64,000 bases of DNA, taken from Alsobacter soli (lineage in GTDB: Bacteria > Pseudomonadota > Alphaproteobacteria > Rhizobiales > Beijerinckiaceae). The stretch spans positions 1 to 64,000 of the forward strand of contig NZ_PVZS01000018.1 of assembly GCF_003004785.1 (NCBI RefSeq), written 5' to 3'. Numbering within the stretch: the first letter of the stretch is position 1; the number at the start of each line of letters is the position of its first letter. A program made the position numbers and the translations under genes. Under the pieces are notes generated by a model. That model saw only the letters and a program-made list of their open reading frames with translations. It did not search any database and was not told the DNA's origin. This document shows positions 52,048 through 60,505 of this stretch, piece after piece.

Positions 52048-53070
52048 TCACTCGAGGACAACGTCCTCCTCGTTGCCGGTCTTGGCGATGATGATCTCGC
52101 CCCGGTCGGCCATGGCCTTCGCCGTGGCGATGATCTTCTGCTGCGCCTCGTCCACCTCCTTGAGGCGGATCGGGCCGAGGCCGGCCATCTCGTCGTTGAA
52201 GATGGTCGCCGCGCGCGTCGTCATTTTGGAGGTGAAGAAGTTCTTGGTGGACTCGCTGGCCCCCTTGAGCGCCTTGGCGAGGTCCGTCTTGTCGATGGCG
52301 CGCACCAGCGCCTGGGCCGAGTTGGGATCAAGCTTGGTGATGTCCTCGAAGGTGAACATCAGCGCGCGGATCTTCTCGGCGGACTTGAAGGCGCTACGCT
52401 CCAGGGCCTCCATGAACTTGGATTCATTGGTCCGGTCGAAGGAGTTGAAGATCTCGGCCAGGAGATCGTGCGCGTCCCTGCGGGTGGTCTGCGACAGGTT
52501 GGCGATGAAGTTGGTGCGCAGGCTGTCCTCGACCTGGTCCAAAGTATCCTTGGACACGGTGTCGAGTTGCAGGATGCGCAGCATCACATCCGTCGCGAAG
52601 TCTTCTGGGAGCATGGCCAGCACCTTGGCGGAATGCTCCGCCTTGATGCGCGAGAGGATGAGGGCCACTGTCTGCGGATGCTCGGTCTTGAGGTAGTTGG
52701 CCAGCAGGTGGTCCTGCACGTTCGAAAGGCGCTGCCAGATCGTGCGTCCCGCCGGGCCGCGGATCTCCTCCATGATGGGGCCGACCCGGTCCTTGGGCAG
52801 GAGCTTCGACAGAAGCTCCTGGGTGCGCTCGTAGTCGCCCACCACCGTGAGGCGGTTCGTCTGCCCGGCCAGGTCCGCCAGCACCTGCTCCACCAGCGAC
52901 GCCGGCACGGTGCCGAGCGTCGACATGGCGAGGGAGACCTTTCGCAGTTCGTCGTCGTCCAGGGATTCCCACAGCGCCCCGCCGTGTTCCTCGCCCAGGA
53001 CCAGCAGCAGGATGGCGGCCCGCTCCAGGCCGCTCAGCTCTTTCAGAGACCTCGCCTCAGCCTGCGCCAC
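52048..53070 (-). CDS. fliG: Flagellar motor switch protein FliG
   Basis: 340-aa FliG from the GTG at 53070, which has GGGAGG at 8-9 bases; a TTG at 53088 is less likely. Domains: FliG_N (LKELSGLERAAILLLVLGEE), middle EHPQTVALILSRIKAEHSAKVLAMLP (the EHPQ motif contacting FliM) and FliG_C (FTFEDITKLDPNSAQALVRAIDKTDLAKALKGAS) with the charged torque helix containing the usual Arg/Asp/Glu positions. No other flagellar structural genes are in the window. It links the chemotaxis island to the motor, where CheY-P acts. Confidence 0.93.
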   Translation of the reverse strand: MAQAEARSLKELSGLERAAILLLVLGEEHGGALWESLDDDELRKVSLAMSTLGTVPASLVEQVLADLAGQTNRLTVVGDYERTQELLSKLLPKDRVGPIMEEIRGPAGRTIWQRLSNVQDHLLANYLKTEHPQTVALILSRIKAEHSAKVLAMLPEDFATDVMLRILQLDTVSKDTLDQVEDSLRTNFIANLSQTTRRDAHDLLAEIFNSFDRTNESKFMEALERSAFKSAEKIRALMFTFEDITKLDPNSAQALVRAIDKTDLAKALKGASESTKNFFTSKMTTRAATIFNDEMAGLGPIRLKEVDEAQQKIIATAKAMADRGEIIIAKTGNEEDVVLE

Positions 53071-53192
53071 GCGCAACGCCTCCCGCAACGGGGCGCAGGC
53101 GTCTCGAATCGCGGACGCGCCACCCCTGCATCGAATGACGCGCCCGCCGGTTTACGTCAACGTCGGCGGTCGTCGAGTCGGGGTTCGCCGCC

Positions 53193-55109
53193 TCAGTAGC
53201 CCGCAAACAGCACAGGCCGGCGCTGCTTGAACTCCGCCGACCTGATGATCTCGCCGGCCAGATCCTGCGCCGACATCGCCCCACTCCCCAGGCGCCCGGA
53301 ATACCGGTTCAACTCCTCGCTGCTGGGTTCACGGCCCAACAGCAATAGGTGGAGCAGCCTGACGGTCGTCGCGGGGTCCACGGCAGAGCCGCCCAGCTTG
53401 CGAACAAACTCGTCCGAGCCGGCCAGGCTGATCGCGATCTGATAGGGCGCATCGCCACCCTTCACGCGTTCCGAATAGTCGCGCAGGCCCGCCCCGTCCG
53501 CGTTGCGGCCGAGCACCAGGCAGTAGGCGTAGTCGACCTGCTTGGCCGTGTTCGGCGACTGCATCTCGTTCAGCCGACAGACGCGCCAGTTCTTGGCCGC
53601 CGAGGCCGCCACCTCGGTGGCGGACGCTCCGGACACCAGCGCGGGATGGGCCTGCCGGAAAGCCGGCGACGCGATCACGTTCCTGGCGGCAGCGGCGTAG
53701 GTCAGCTTCCCGAGTTGCAGGCCCTGGAGAAGCGGGCCAGCGAGGACCGGGTCGGGATCCCTGTCCAGCAGGACGCGATACAAGGTGGCCACGAACGCTT
53801 CGTGCGAGCGGAACGCGCCCGGCGCACGTTGCTTGAATTCGTCAGACAGGAGCAGGCTGACCAGTACGCTCGGGATCCCGTCCGGATTGCCGGCGATCGT
53901 CTTGGACCAGTCCTGGAGGCCGCCTCCGTCCGCGTCACGACCAAGCGCCAGGCAATAGGCATAGGAGATCCGGCGAGGAATGGGGGCGTCGCCCGGCAAG
54001 GCGCCCATCTGGCACTTGCGGGACGGCAGGGGCTGCATCGCCGCCTCGGCTGCGGGAGCCGGCACGCTCTCCCCGGTCAGCAACTCGCGGACTGCGTAAT
54101 AGGCCGGCTTGGGCGCGCCGGTCCGCCATCCGCCGGATCCGTCACCTTCGAGCCGCACGAGGCCCATCGCGGCCTCGAAATTCGGCCACCAATAGGTCTC
54201 GTCCATCAGCTCGTAGATGTGGGCTGCCTCGATCTTGTAGAGCGGAGCGAGTTCCCGGATGCGATTAATCCAGCGCCGAAGTCCATCAGCCTGGACTTGA
54301 TCGCCGCCCTTGCTGCCGAAATCCTGGTTGAATTCGGTGATCCAGATCGGCCTGCCGAATTTCGATACGGCTGACAGGCCCCAGCTCGGATCCTCCTTGT
54401 ACATGTGCCAGACGGAGATGTCCCATTTGATCCCGTCCTGCTGCATCCGCTCGAAGGCGCCGATGTGCCCCCAACCCGCCGTGCCGATCGCCTTGCGAAC
54501 GGTGGGATCCGCCGCGACCGTCCCCTCCGACAGGCCGCCGAGCACCGCGCTCACCTTGGCCCAGCGCGGGCCGTAGTAATCCAGTGGGGAGTCGCCCCCG
54601 GCCGGTCCCCAGTTGCAATTGTACTGGACGCCGTCGTCCCGCTGCTCGCAGGCGGTGATGATGGCGTAGTTCTCGAGTTCGTTGCCGAGCTCCCAGACCC
54701 GCACGTCGTCCTTGAAGCGGGACACCAGCGTGAACGCCAGGTCATAGGCGTCTTTCCGAAGCTGCTCGGGGGTGCTCTTCTTGATGTCGAGCGCCGGCGT
54801 GAGGACGGGCAGGATCTCCACGCCGTGCTGCTTGGCGAGGCGGATCAGACTGCCGAGGCGATCCGCCATATGCACGCCCGACACGTTGACCCTGTAGGAG
54901 CGCAGCCCTGCCCCGGCGGCCAGGGTCAGTTGCGTCTCCAGGCTCACGCCGGGATAGGCCGTGAAGGGATGGCCATTGACCCCGAACATGACGTCCTTGA
55001 CGGCGGCCTCGCCACGGCTTGGAGACGTCACCGCCATGACGACCATGAATGAAGCGGCCACAAGGGCCACCAGACGAACACCAATGGAGTTTCGCGCCAA
55101 GTGTCTCAT
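53193..55109 (-). CDS. Secreted glycoside hydrolase-like protein with DUF4214 repeats
   Basis: 638-aa exported protein. After a signal peptide (about 1-36) comes a TIM-barrel-like region with a clan-A glycosidase pattern: acid/base Asn143-Glu144 in WELGNELE and probable nucleophile Glu259 in IWITEFNQ. The second half has two clear DUF4214-type units (ISYAYCLALGRDADGGGLQDW and VDYAYCLVLGRNADGAGLRDY, each followed by L-LL-DEF) plus partial ones. Substrate is unknown; a cell-surface or exported polysaccharide is likely given the neighbours. Start ATG at 55109 has only a weak Shine-Dalgarno. The family number (GH39/5-like) is not fixed. Confidence 0.75.
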   Translation of the reverse strand: MRHLARNSIGVRLVALVAASFMVVMAVTSPSRGEAAVKDVMFGVNGHPFTAYPGVSLETQLTLAAGAGLRSYRVNVSGVHMADRLGSLIRLAKQHGVEILPVLTPALDIKKSTPEQLRKDAYDLAFTLVSRFKDDVRVWELGNELENYAIITACEQRDDGVQYNCNWGPAGGDSPLDYYGPRWAKVSAVLGGLSEGTVAADPTVRKAIGTAGWGHIGAFERMQQDGIKWDISVWHMYKEDPSWGLSAVSKFGRPIWITEFNQDFGSKGGDQVQADGLRRWINRIRELAPLYKIEAAHIYELMDETYWWPNFEAAMGLVRLEGDGSGGWRTGAPKPAYYAVRELLTGESVPAPAAEAAMQPLPSRKCQMGALPGDAPIPRRISYAYCLALGRDADGGGLQDWSKTIAGNPDGIPSVLVSLLLSDEFKQRAPGAFRSHEAFVATLYRVLLDRDPDPVLAGPLLQGLQLGKLTYAAAARNVIASPAFRQAHPALVSGASATEVAASAAKNWRVCRLNEMQSPNTAKQVDYAYCLVLGRNADGAGLRDYSERVKGGDAPYQIAISLAGSDEFVRKLGGSAVDPATTVRLLHLLLLGREPSSEELNRYSGRLGSGAMSAQDLAGEIIRSAEFKQRRPVLFAGY

Positions 55110-55546
55110 CGTTTTCAGGGCCCCGCGCTGGATCCGGCTGCGCTAGGCGCGCATGCGAAGGCGGACTCTAAGGCCCCCCGTCCCAGACAGGGCCACGCCC
55201 TTTCGCGTGAGTGGGCCCGCTCGGAGCCGCACTGACGCCCGACGAACCGCCTTTCGGCGGATGCGCAAGCGCGATCCGCCTACGCCGTTGGAGGCAGATC
55301 GGAGCGCTCGGGCCGGAGCACGGAGGACCACGGCGGCGGCTGGTTCGCGTCCGATGGGCGCTTCAGTTCCTTCTGGAGGCCAGCCAGGGGCCAAGAGGGG
55401 GCTTGCCGCACATGGTTCGGCCCGCCACAGGCATTCCGCCGGGCGGGCCGATCATGCGCGTAGCCCAGAGGGCCGCTCACGAGACAGCGGCTCCCTGACA
55501 CCATCCGGCAGATGCGGGCTGGCCGATTCCTGAGGGTTCGAGGCGT
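55110..55546. other. Gene-free stretch
   Basis: 437 bases of GC-rich sequence between two minus-strand genes. I see no coding region that makes sense in any frame, no repeat of the dispersed types and no clear promoter; the promoter of the glycosidase-like gene should be in its first 150 bases. Confidence 0.4.
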
Positions 55547-55789
55547 CTAGAGGGCCGGCGCGGCTTCCGTTTCGTGAGATCCGAACAGCTCGGGCAAGGC
55601 CTTCCACACCGCCGCCTGGATGTCGGACAGCACGGCGAGCGCCGAGTCAGGATGCATGTCGTTGGCGAATGCGACGGGGATGAGCACGCGCTCGCCGCCC
55701 CCGCCCGCCATGATCGCCGGAGGCGATTTGTCCTGCGCCGAACCGGGCACCGCCACGAGCTCGTAGCGATTTGTCATCGCTTTCGTCAT
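55547..55789 (-). CDS. Small hypothetical protein
   Basis: 80 aa from the ATG at 55789, preceded by GGGGGAG. The sequence has no signal peptide or membrane helix; its middle is Gly-rich (MAGGGGERVLIPVAFAND) and its second half may be a helix (DSALAVLSDIQAAVWKALPELF). I do not recognise it. It is divergent from the glycosyltransferase at 55984. Confidence 0.55.
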   Translation of the reverse strand: MTKAMTNRYELVAVPGSAQDKSPPAIMAGGGGERVLIPVAFANDMHPDSALAVLSDIQAAVWKALPELFGSHETEAAPAL

Positions 55790-55983
55790 GTGCTCCCCCA
55801 AGCCGTTTCTTTTATGGAACCCGAAACTGGACCAAAGTCGAGGGCCAGAGCCTTTCAGGCCCAAGATATACTCCTTGTCCACAGCCCGCCGAGGGAACGG
55901 CGTTTTTCCGGGTACAAGGCCCCGCAAAAAGGCGCATGCGGGGTTAAACGGAATGGCGGCCTTCCGGCATCGAGAATCGCGGC

Positions 55984-57252
55984 ATGGACGTTCTGTTCGT
56001 ACATAACAACTTCCCCGGTCAGTACCGCCACATTGCGCGCGCGCTCCAGCACATGGGCGGCTTCCGGCTTTTCGGGATCGGCGCCAAGACGGCCCCCGGC
56101 CTGCCGGGCGTGACCACGGCGCGCTATACGCTCGACGGCATGGAGCCGGCGCGCGACGTCCATCCCTTCGCCCGCCGGTTCGAAGGAGAGATGCGCCGGG
56201 CCGCCGGCGTCATTCGCGCGGCGGTGCAGTTGCGGGACGCGGCCGGGATGGACCCCGCGGTGGTCCTGGTCCACCCGGGATGGGGCGAGAACACGCCGTT
56301 GCGCAGCCTGTTTCCCCGCGCCCGGATGATCAGCTTCTGCGAATTCTACTATGGGCCGGGCGCTGACGTGGGCTTCGACCCGGAGTTCTCGAACCCAACC
56401 CCCATGGATTACACGCGCCTGAACGCCTGGAACGCGAGCACGCTTCTGGCGCTGACCGACAGCGACGCCGCGATCGCGCCGACCGAGTGGCAGCGCAGCC
56501 GCTACCCCGCTCTGTTCCGGCCGATGATCCATACGGTCCATGACGGCGTGGACACGCGCGTCGTCCGCCCCGGCCCGGCTGAGCTCTGGGAGCACGGGGA
56601 CCTGCGGATCGAGCCGGGCGAGGAGATCATCACCTTCGTGGCCCGCAACCTCGAACCCTACCGCGGGTATCATATCTTCATGCGCGCCCTGCCGCGCATC
56701 CTGAAGGCGCGCCCAAGCGCGCGCGTCGTGATCGTGGGCGGCGACGGGGTCTCGTATGGCGCGAGGCCGCCACAAGGCCAGACCTGGCGGCAGATCTTCC
56801 TCGACGAGGTGAAGGATAGCCTGGACCTGGCTCGGGTGTCGTTCACGGGCGCCCTGCCCTACGACGCCTACCTGCGCCTGCTCCGGCACTCGCGGGCCCA
56901 TGTCTACCTGACCTACCCGTTCGTCCTTTCGTGGTCGATGCTGGAGGCCATGGCCTCGGGCTGTCTGGTCGTCGGATCCGCGACGGAGCCCGTGCAGGAA
57001 GTCATAGCGCACGGGGTGAACGGGCTGCTGACACCCTTTTTCGACCAGGACGCCCTCGTGGAGGCCGTCGTCTCGGCGGCCGCGGAGCCGGAGCGCTACG
57101 CTCCCCTGCGGGAGGCGGCGCGCAAGACCGTGGTGGAGCGTTACGACCTCACCACGATCTGCCTGCCGCGGCAGCTTGCGATCATGCGGGTAGGCTCGGA
57201 GCAGTCGACGGCGACCCTACTCGCCGCGCCCTCGTCTGCGGGGCACGCGTGA
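55984..57252 (+). CDS. Glycosyltransferase, GT4 family
   Basis: 422-aa GT-B fold glycosyltransferase of the cytoplasm. The N-terminal half begins VLFVHNNFPGQYRHIARAL, typical of a subgroup of exopolysaccharide enzymes. The C-terminal donor site contains FVARNLEPYRGYHIFMRALP, VVIVGGDG, VSFTGALPYDAYLRLL and the E-x7-E-like LSWSMLEAMASGCLVVGSATEPVQEVI. Donor and acceptor sugars are unknown. Its last 36 bases overlap the end of the convergent gene at 57217. Confidence 0.88.
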   Translation: MDVLFVHNNFPGQYRHIARALQHMGGFRLFGIGAKTAPGLPGVTTARYTLDGMEPARDVHPFARRFEGEMRRAAGVIRAAVQLRDAAGMDPAVVLVHPGWGENTPLRSLFPRARMISFCEFYYGPGADVGFDPEFSNPTPMDYTRLNAWNASTLLALTDSDAAIAPTEWQRSRYPALFRPMIHTVHDGVDTRVVRPGPAELWEHGDLRIEPGEEIITFVARNLEPYRGYHIFMRALPRILKARPSARVVIVGGDGVSYGARPPQGQTWRQIFLDEVKDSLDLARVSFTGALPYDAYLRLLRHSRAHVYLTYPFVLSWSMLEAMASGCLVVGSATEPVQEVIAHGVNGLLTPFFDQDALVEAVVSAAAEPERYAPLREAARKTVVERYDLTTICLPRQLAIMRVGSEQSTATLLAAPSSAGHA

Positions 57253-57732
57253 GATCTGGCGCCAGCGCTGGGATCGGGACGGCGTCCGGCCGGCGCGTTG
57301 GCCCTGCTCCGGCTCGGGACCGATAGGCCGGTCGGCCAGCCACCAGCACCAGCGGTTGGCGTGACGGATGCTGACGAACTGTGGGGCCTGGGACAAGCTG
57401 GAGGAGAGCGACGCACGGGTGCCCGGGCGGCCGCCGAAAGCCGGGACCAGGCGGATCAGCTCGTCGATCGGCATGGGCTCGCCGCGGGCTTCCAGCACGC
57501 GCTGGGCCGCCTCGGCCTGGGTGACCCGCACCGCCAGATCGATGGCGCTACCACGACCAGCGGGCGCCGGCGGAGGCGCCTCCGACCCGCCAGACCCGCC
57601 CGAAGCCGCCTCCATGCTCCTGATCGCCGAGTCCAGGGCCAGCAACGTCCTATAATCCGCACTCTGCGCCTTCAGCCGCGTGTGCAAGTCTTCCCAAAGC
57701 GATTTGAGCGTCTCCAGCGACGTCTCGACCAT
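57217..57732 (-). CDS. Hypothetical protein with winged-helix-like C-terminal half
   Basis: 171 aa from the ATG at 57732 (GGGGGAAG upstream). The first third is a helical segment (LETLKSLWEDLHTRLKAQSADYRTLLALDSAI), then a Gly/Pro linker, then AQRVLEARGEPMPIDELIRLVPAFGG ... LSQAPQFVSIRHANRWCWWL, which looks like a HARE-HTH/winged-helix unit as found in restriction- and chromatin-linked proteins. The Arg-rich C-terminus overlaps the convergent glycosyltransferase gene by 36 bases. Function unknown. Confidence 0.6.
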   Translation of the reverse strand: MVETSLETLKSLWEDLHTRLKAQSADYRTLLALDSAIRSMEAASGGSGGSEAPPPAPAGRGSAIDLAVRVTQAEAAQRVLEARGEPMPIDELIRLVPAFGGRPGTRASLSSSLSQAPQFVSIRHANRWCWWLADRPIGPEPEQGQRAGRTPSRSQRWRQISRVPRRRGRGE

Positions 57733-58172
57733 GGTCTTCCCCCTAGGGTGGGGCCGCGTTGATCGGCGCATTCGCGCGCAGACGTTTCCTCCCTGTACAC
57801 CCTGACTCGATTTCGAAATGGTTAATAAGTTCGTTTGGACTAGATCGACCGACGCAGAGGGCCTGGAAACACCTCACTTTTTGTGCCCCGGACGTGAAAT
57901 ATCGCCAACCTCTTAATTTGCATTAACGTTTTAAGGCCGTCAGTCCGTCAATTTGACCAACGACGGCAACTTCTGGGTGAAAGACGGTTGATCTCGCTCC
58001 TCCCAAACCAATGCGAACCAACCGCCCCTAAACCAAAAGGAACCGTCGGGCCGAAATCAAGCAAGAACATCTGCTTCGCTCGCTTCGGCCAAGGAAGACA
58101 CAACCCTAGAACAGGGGCGGTCGCCAGTATGACCTTATCTTCATCTGGCGACGGGAACTGCGGAGCTGTCCG
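57733..58172. other. AT-rich regulatory region with clustered TTAA elements
   Basis: 440 bases without a gene, clearly lower in G+C. ATGGTTAA at 57818-57825 is the complement of TTAACCAT, the half-site of the cell-cycle regulator CtrA. Three TTAA tetrads lie at 57913-57916, 57923-57926 and 57931-57934. They could be CtrA-type sites for the LuxR-type gene (start 58173) or the divergent gene (start 57732), but the usual seven-base spacing is not met. Confidence 0.4.
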
Positions 58173-58907
58173 ATGCAACATATGACTTTCGAGGCGTTGG
58201 GGAAGGTGGGAAGCCAAGGGGGACAGGCGGCGCCTGTTGCTGCTTCCGCCTCCACCCATCTCGTCCTTATTGATGATCGCGTGCTCATGCGTGACTGCCT
58301 CGCCCGGTGCTTGCGCGCGCTTGATCCTTCGCTCGAGATCCACGCCTTCCCGAACGTGCGGGCCTGGCTCGACGCGGACCTGCAGACGGACGAACCGCCG
58401 CTCGTCATGGCCTTCCGCAGCGCCCGCAAAGGCGTGGACGAAGAGATGCAGCGAGAGATCGCCAATCTGGCCAAGGGGGAAAACCCGCCGCCCGTGGTGA
58501 TCGTCTCCGATGCGGAGGACTTCGAGTCCATCCTCGGCGCGCTCGAGAACGGCGCCCGCGGGTATATCCCGACCAGCGTCAGCCTGGACGTGGCGTTCGG
58601 CGCGCTGGGTCTGGTGAAGGCGGGCGGCGTCTTCGTGCCTGCTTCGAGCCTGGTCCAGCAACGCCCGGCGGGAGCCCAAATTCCTGCCCGGATCGAGCCC
58701 CAGGATCTGCCCTTCACGAGCCGCCAGGCGGCCGTGGTCAATGCGCTGCGCCAGGGCAAGGCCAACAAGATCATCGCCTACGAACTCAACATGTGCGAGA
58801 GCACCGTGAAGGTGCACGTCCGCAACATCATGAAGAAGCTGAAGGCTCGCAACCGGACCGAGGTGGCGTACAAAATCAACACTTTGTACTCGCACGCTCA
58901 GCTCTGA
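58173..58907 (+). CDS. LuxR-type regulator with degenerate receiver domain
   Basis: 244-aa regulator: an N-terminal receiver-like domain (about 28-145) and a C-terminal LuxR/GerE helix-turn-helix (LPFTSRQAAVVNALRQGKANKIIAYELNMCESTVKVHVRNIMKKL). D34/D35 are kept, but the phospho-Asp position aligns with Phe81 (PPLVMAFRSA) and the conserved Lys with Thr (YIPTSVS), so phosphorylation cannot occur in the usual way. Its place among polysaccharide genes suggests control of exopolysaccharide; that is inference. A terminator follows at 58934. Confidence 0.88.
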   Translation: MQHMTFEALGKVGSQGGQAAPVAASASTHLVLIDDRVLMRDCLARCLRALDPSLEIHAFPNVRAWLDADLQTDEPPLVMAFRSARKGVDEEMQREIANLAKGENPPPVVIVSDAEDFESILGALENGARGYIPTSVSLDVAFGALGLVKAGGVFVPASSLVQQRPAGAQIPARIEPQDLPFTSRQAAVVNALRQGKANKIIAYELNMCESTVKVHVRNIMKKLKARNRTEVAYKINTLYSHAQL

Positions 58908-58933
58908 CTTCAAGCCGTTCAGCATCGAACCGA

Positions 58934-58970
58934 AAAAGCTCCCGGCGCTCTCGTCGGGAGCTTTTCTTTA
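58934..58970 (+). terminator. Rho-independent terminator of the LuxR-type gene
   Basis: AAAAGCTCCCG / CGGGAGCTTTT form an 11-bp stem with a ten-base loop, followed by CTTTATT. It can also serve the convergent PIG-L operon (A-run on the left). Confidence 0.88.
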
Positions 58971-58985
58971 TTGCGCCCCCCGCGC

Positions 58986-59639
58986 TCAGAGCACCAACTT
59001 GCGGACGTAGAAGCCTTCGGCGAAGCGCTCGGGCGCGCGGCATTCCATCCCACGCAGGCGCGCCAGCCCCAGGAAGGTGTCGTTGTCGAACCAGTCCTTG
59101 GAGCGCTGGGTGCCGAAGTGCTTCATGAGCAATTCGCACTTGCGCCGCATGGCGGCCTCCGTGGCGGGCACGAACAGGTTGGGCTGCCCCAAGTCGCCGT
59201 CCCACTTGGGGATTTCGTATTCCAGGATCACGTGGTCCCGGAACGCGTTCCAGGTCAGCTCGTTCAACAGGCGATGATCCTGGTGGGCGTCGCCGGCCCG
59301 GTGGGTGAGGACCACGTCCGGGGCCGGCGCGACCGCCCGGACATCCCCGACCCATTCCTTGATCGCCTCGCGCTGGGCCGGGAAATAGCTGTCCCGGAAG
59401 GCTCCCAGTTCGATCTTCAGGGACGCTGCCCCCGCCGCGAAATCCGAGGCCGACGCCGTGGCCTCCGCGGCCCGGGCTTCCACGGCGCTCAGCACGCACC
59501 AGGTGAGGTCCAGCTTCACGCCAGCGGCGATCCATCCCAGGATGGTCGCGCCGGCGCCGATCTCGATATCGTCCGAATGGGCTCCGATGGCGAGCACGGA
59601 CAGGCGCTCGCCGGGGCGCACGAGGGAGAGCGGCCTCAT
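58986..59639 (-). CDS. PIG-L family deacetylase
   Basis: 217-aa LmbE/PIG-L Zn-dependent N-deacetylase. The metal site motif is AIGAHSDDIEIGAGATI (AHPDD type, here AHSDD) and a second ligand His is in THRAGDAHQDHRLL. It should remove an acetyl group from an N-acetylated sugar. Start ATG at 59639 overlaps the preceding gene's stop as ATGA. Last gene of the minus-strand trio; sugar substrate unknown. Confidence 0.88.
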   Translation of the reverse strand: MRPLSLVRPGERLSVLAIGAHSDDIEIGAGATILGWIAAGVKLDLTWCVLSAVEARAAEATASASDFAAGAASLKIELGAFRDSYFPAQREAIKEWVGDVRAVAPAPDVVLTHRAGDAHQDHRLLNELTWNAFRDHVILEYEIPKWDGDLGQPNLFVPATEAAMRRKCELLMKHFGTQRSKDWFDNDTFLGLARLRGMECRAPERFAEGFYVRKLVL

Positions 59640-60481
59640 GAGGCGGCCACGCTCGCCTTCGCGGGGGCGACCTGGGGCGCGGGCTCCGGCGGCCGCTTGG
59701 CCAGGAGGTCCTGGCGCTTCTTCCAGGGCATCTCGCCGCGCTCGACCATGTCCTCCAGCATCTGGCGGTCGCGGAGCGTGTCCATCGAGCGCCAGAAGCC
59801 CTCGTACTTGTAGGCCATGAGCTTGCCTTCGGCGATCAGGCGCGAGAAGGGCTCCATCACGAGCTCCTCGCCGTCGTTCATGTAGTCGAAGATCTCGGGG
59901 CGGAGCAGGAAGTAGCCGCCGTTGATCCAGATCTCGGAACGATCGGAGGTGCGGAACTCGCGCACCATGCCGTCCGGCCCGATGTCGGCCAGGTGGTAGG
60001 TCAGCGGCGGCCGGATGGCCAGGAAGCAGGCCAGCGCCCCGCTCTTCTCGAACTTCTCCACCATGTCGTCGAGATCGACGTCGGTCAGGCCGTCGCTGTA
60101 GTTCGCGGCGAAGATCTTCTCGTTCTTCACGTGATCGCGCACGGCCCACAGGCGCGAACCGATGTTGCGCCAGATCCCCGTGTCGATCATCGTGATGCGC
60201 CAGTCCTCCTTGGGCTCGTCGAGCAGTTCGACCCGCGAGCCGAAACCCGAGACGATGCAGTCCGAGAAGGCCTGCGGCTTCAGGTTCAGGAAGAAATCCT
60301 TGACGATGTTGGCCTTGTAGCCGAGGCACAGGACGAAGTCCTTGTGCCCGTACTGACTGTAGTAATCCATCACGTGATGCAGGATCGGCTGGTGGCCCAC
60401 CGGGATCATCGGCTTCGGGATGCTCTCGGAATATTCGCGGATACGGGTTCCAAGCCCGCCGCAGAACAGCACGACCTTCAT
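59636..60481 (-). CDS. rfbF: Sugar-1-phosphate nucleotidyltransferase, RfbF-like
   Basis: 281-aa nucleotidyltransferase close to glucose-1-phosphate cytidylyltransferases. The opening LFCGGLGTRIREYSESIPKPMIPVG is the nucleotide loop, ANYSDGLTDVDL the Mg site, and WINGGYFLLRPEIFDYM and FWRSMDTLRDRQMLEDM are family segments. It should activate a sugar phosphate (CDP- or dTDP-linked) for a modified sugar. The last ~25 residues are an Ala/Pro-rich tail absent from RfbF. Coupled to the PIG-L gene by ATGA. Confidence 0.85.
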   Translation of the reverse strand: MKVVLFCGGLGTRIREYSESIPKPMIPVGHQPILHHVMDYYSQYGHKDFVLCLGYKANIVKDFFLNLKPQAFSDCIVSGFGSRVELLDEPKEDWRITMIDTGIWRNIGSRLWAVRDHVKNEKIFAANYSDGLTDVDLDDMVEKFEKSGALACFLAIRPPLTYHLADIGPDGMVREFRTSDRSEIWINGGYFLLRPEIFDYMNDGEELVMEPFSRLIAEGKLMAYKYEGFWRSMDTLRDRQMLEDMVERGEMPWKKRQDLLAKRPPEPAPQVAPAKASVAAS

Positions 60482-60505
60482 GGCGGTTCTCCTCGAAACA
60501 GCGGG

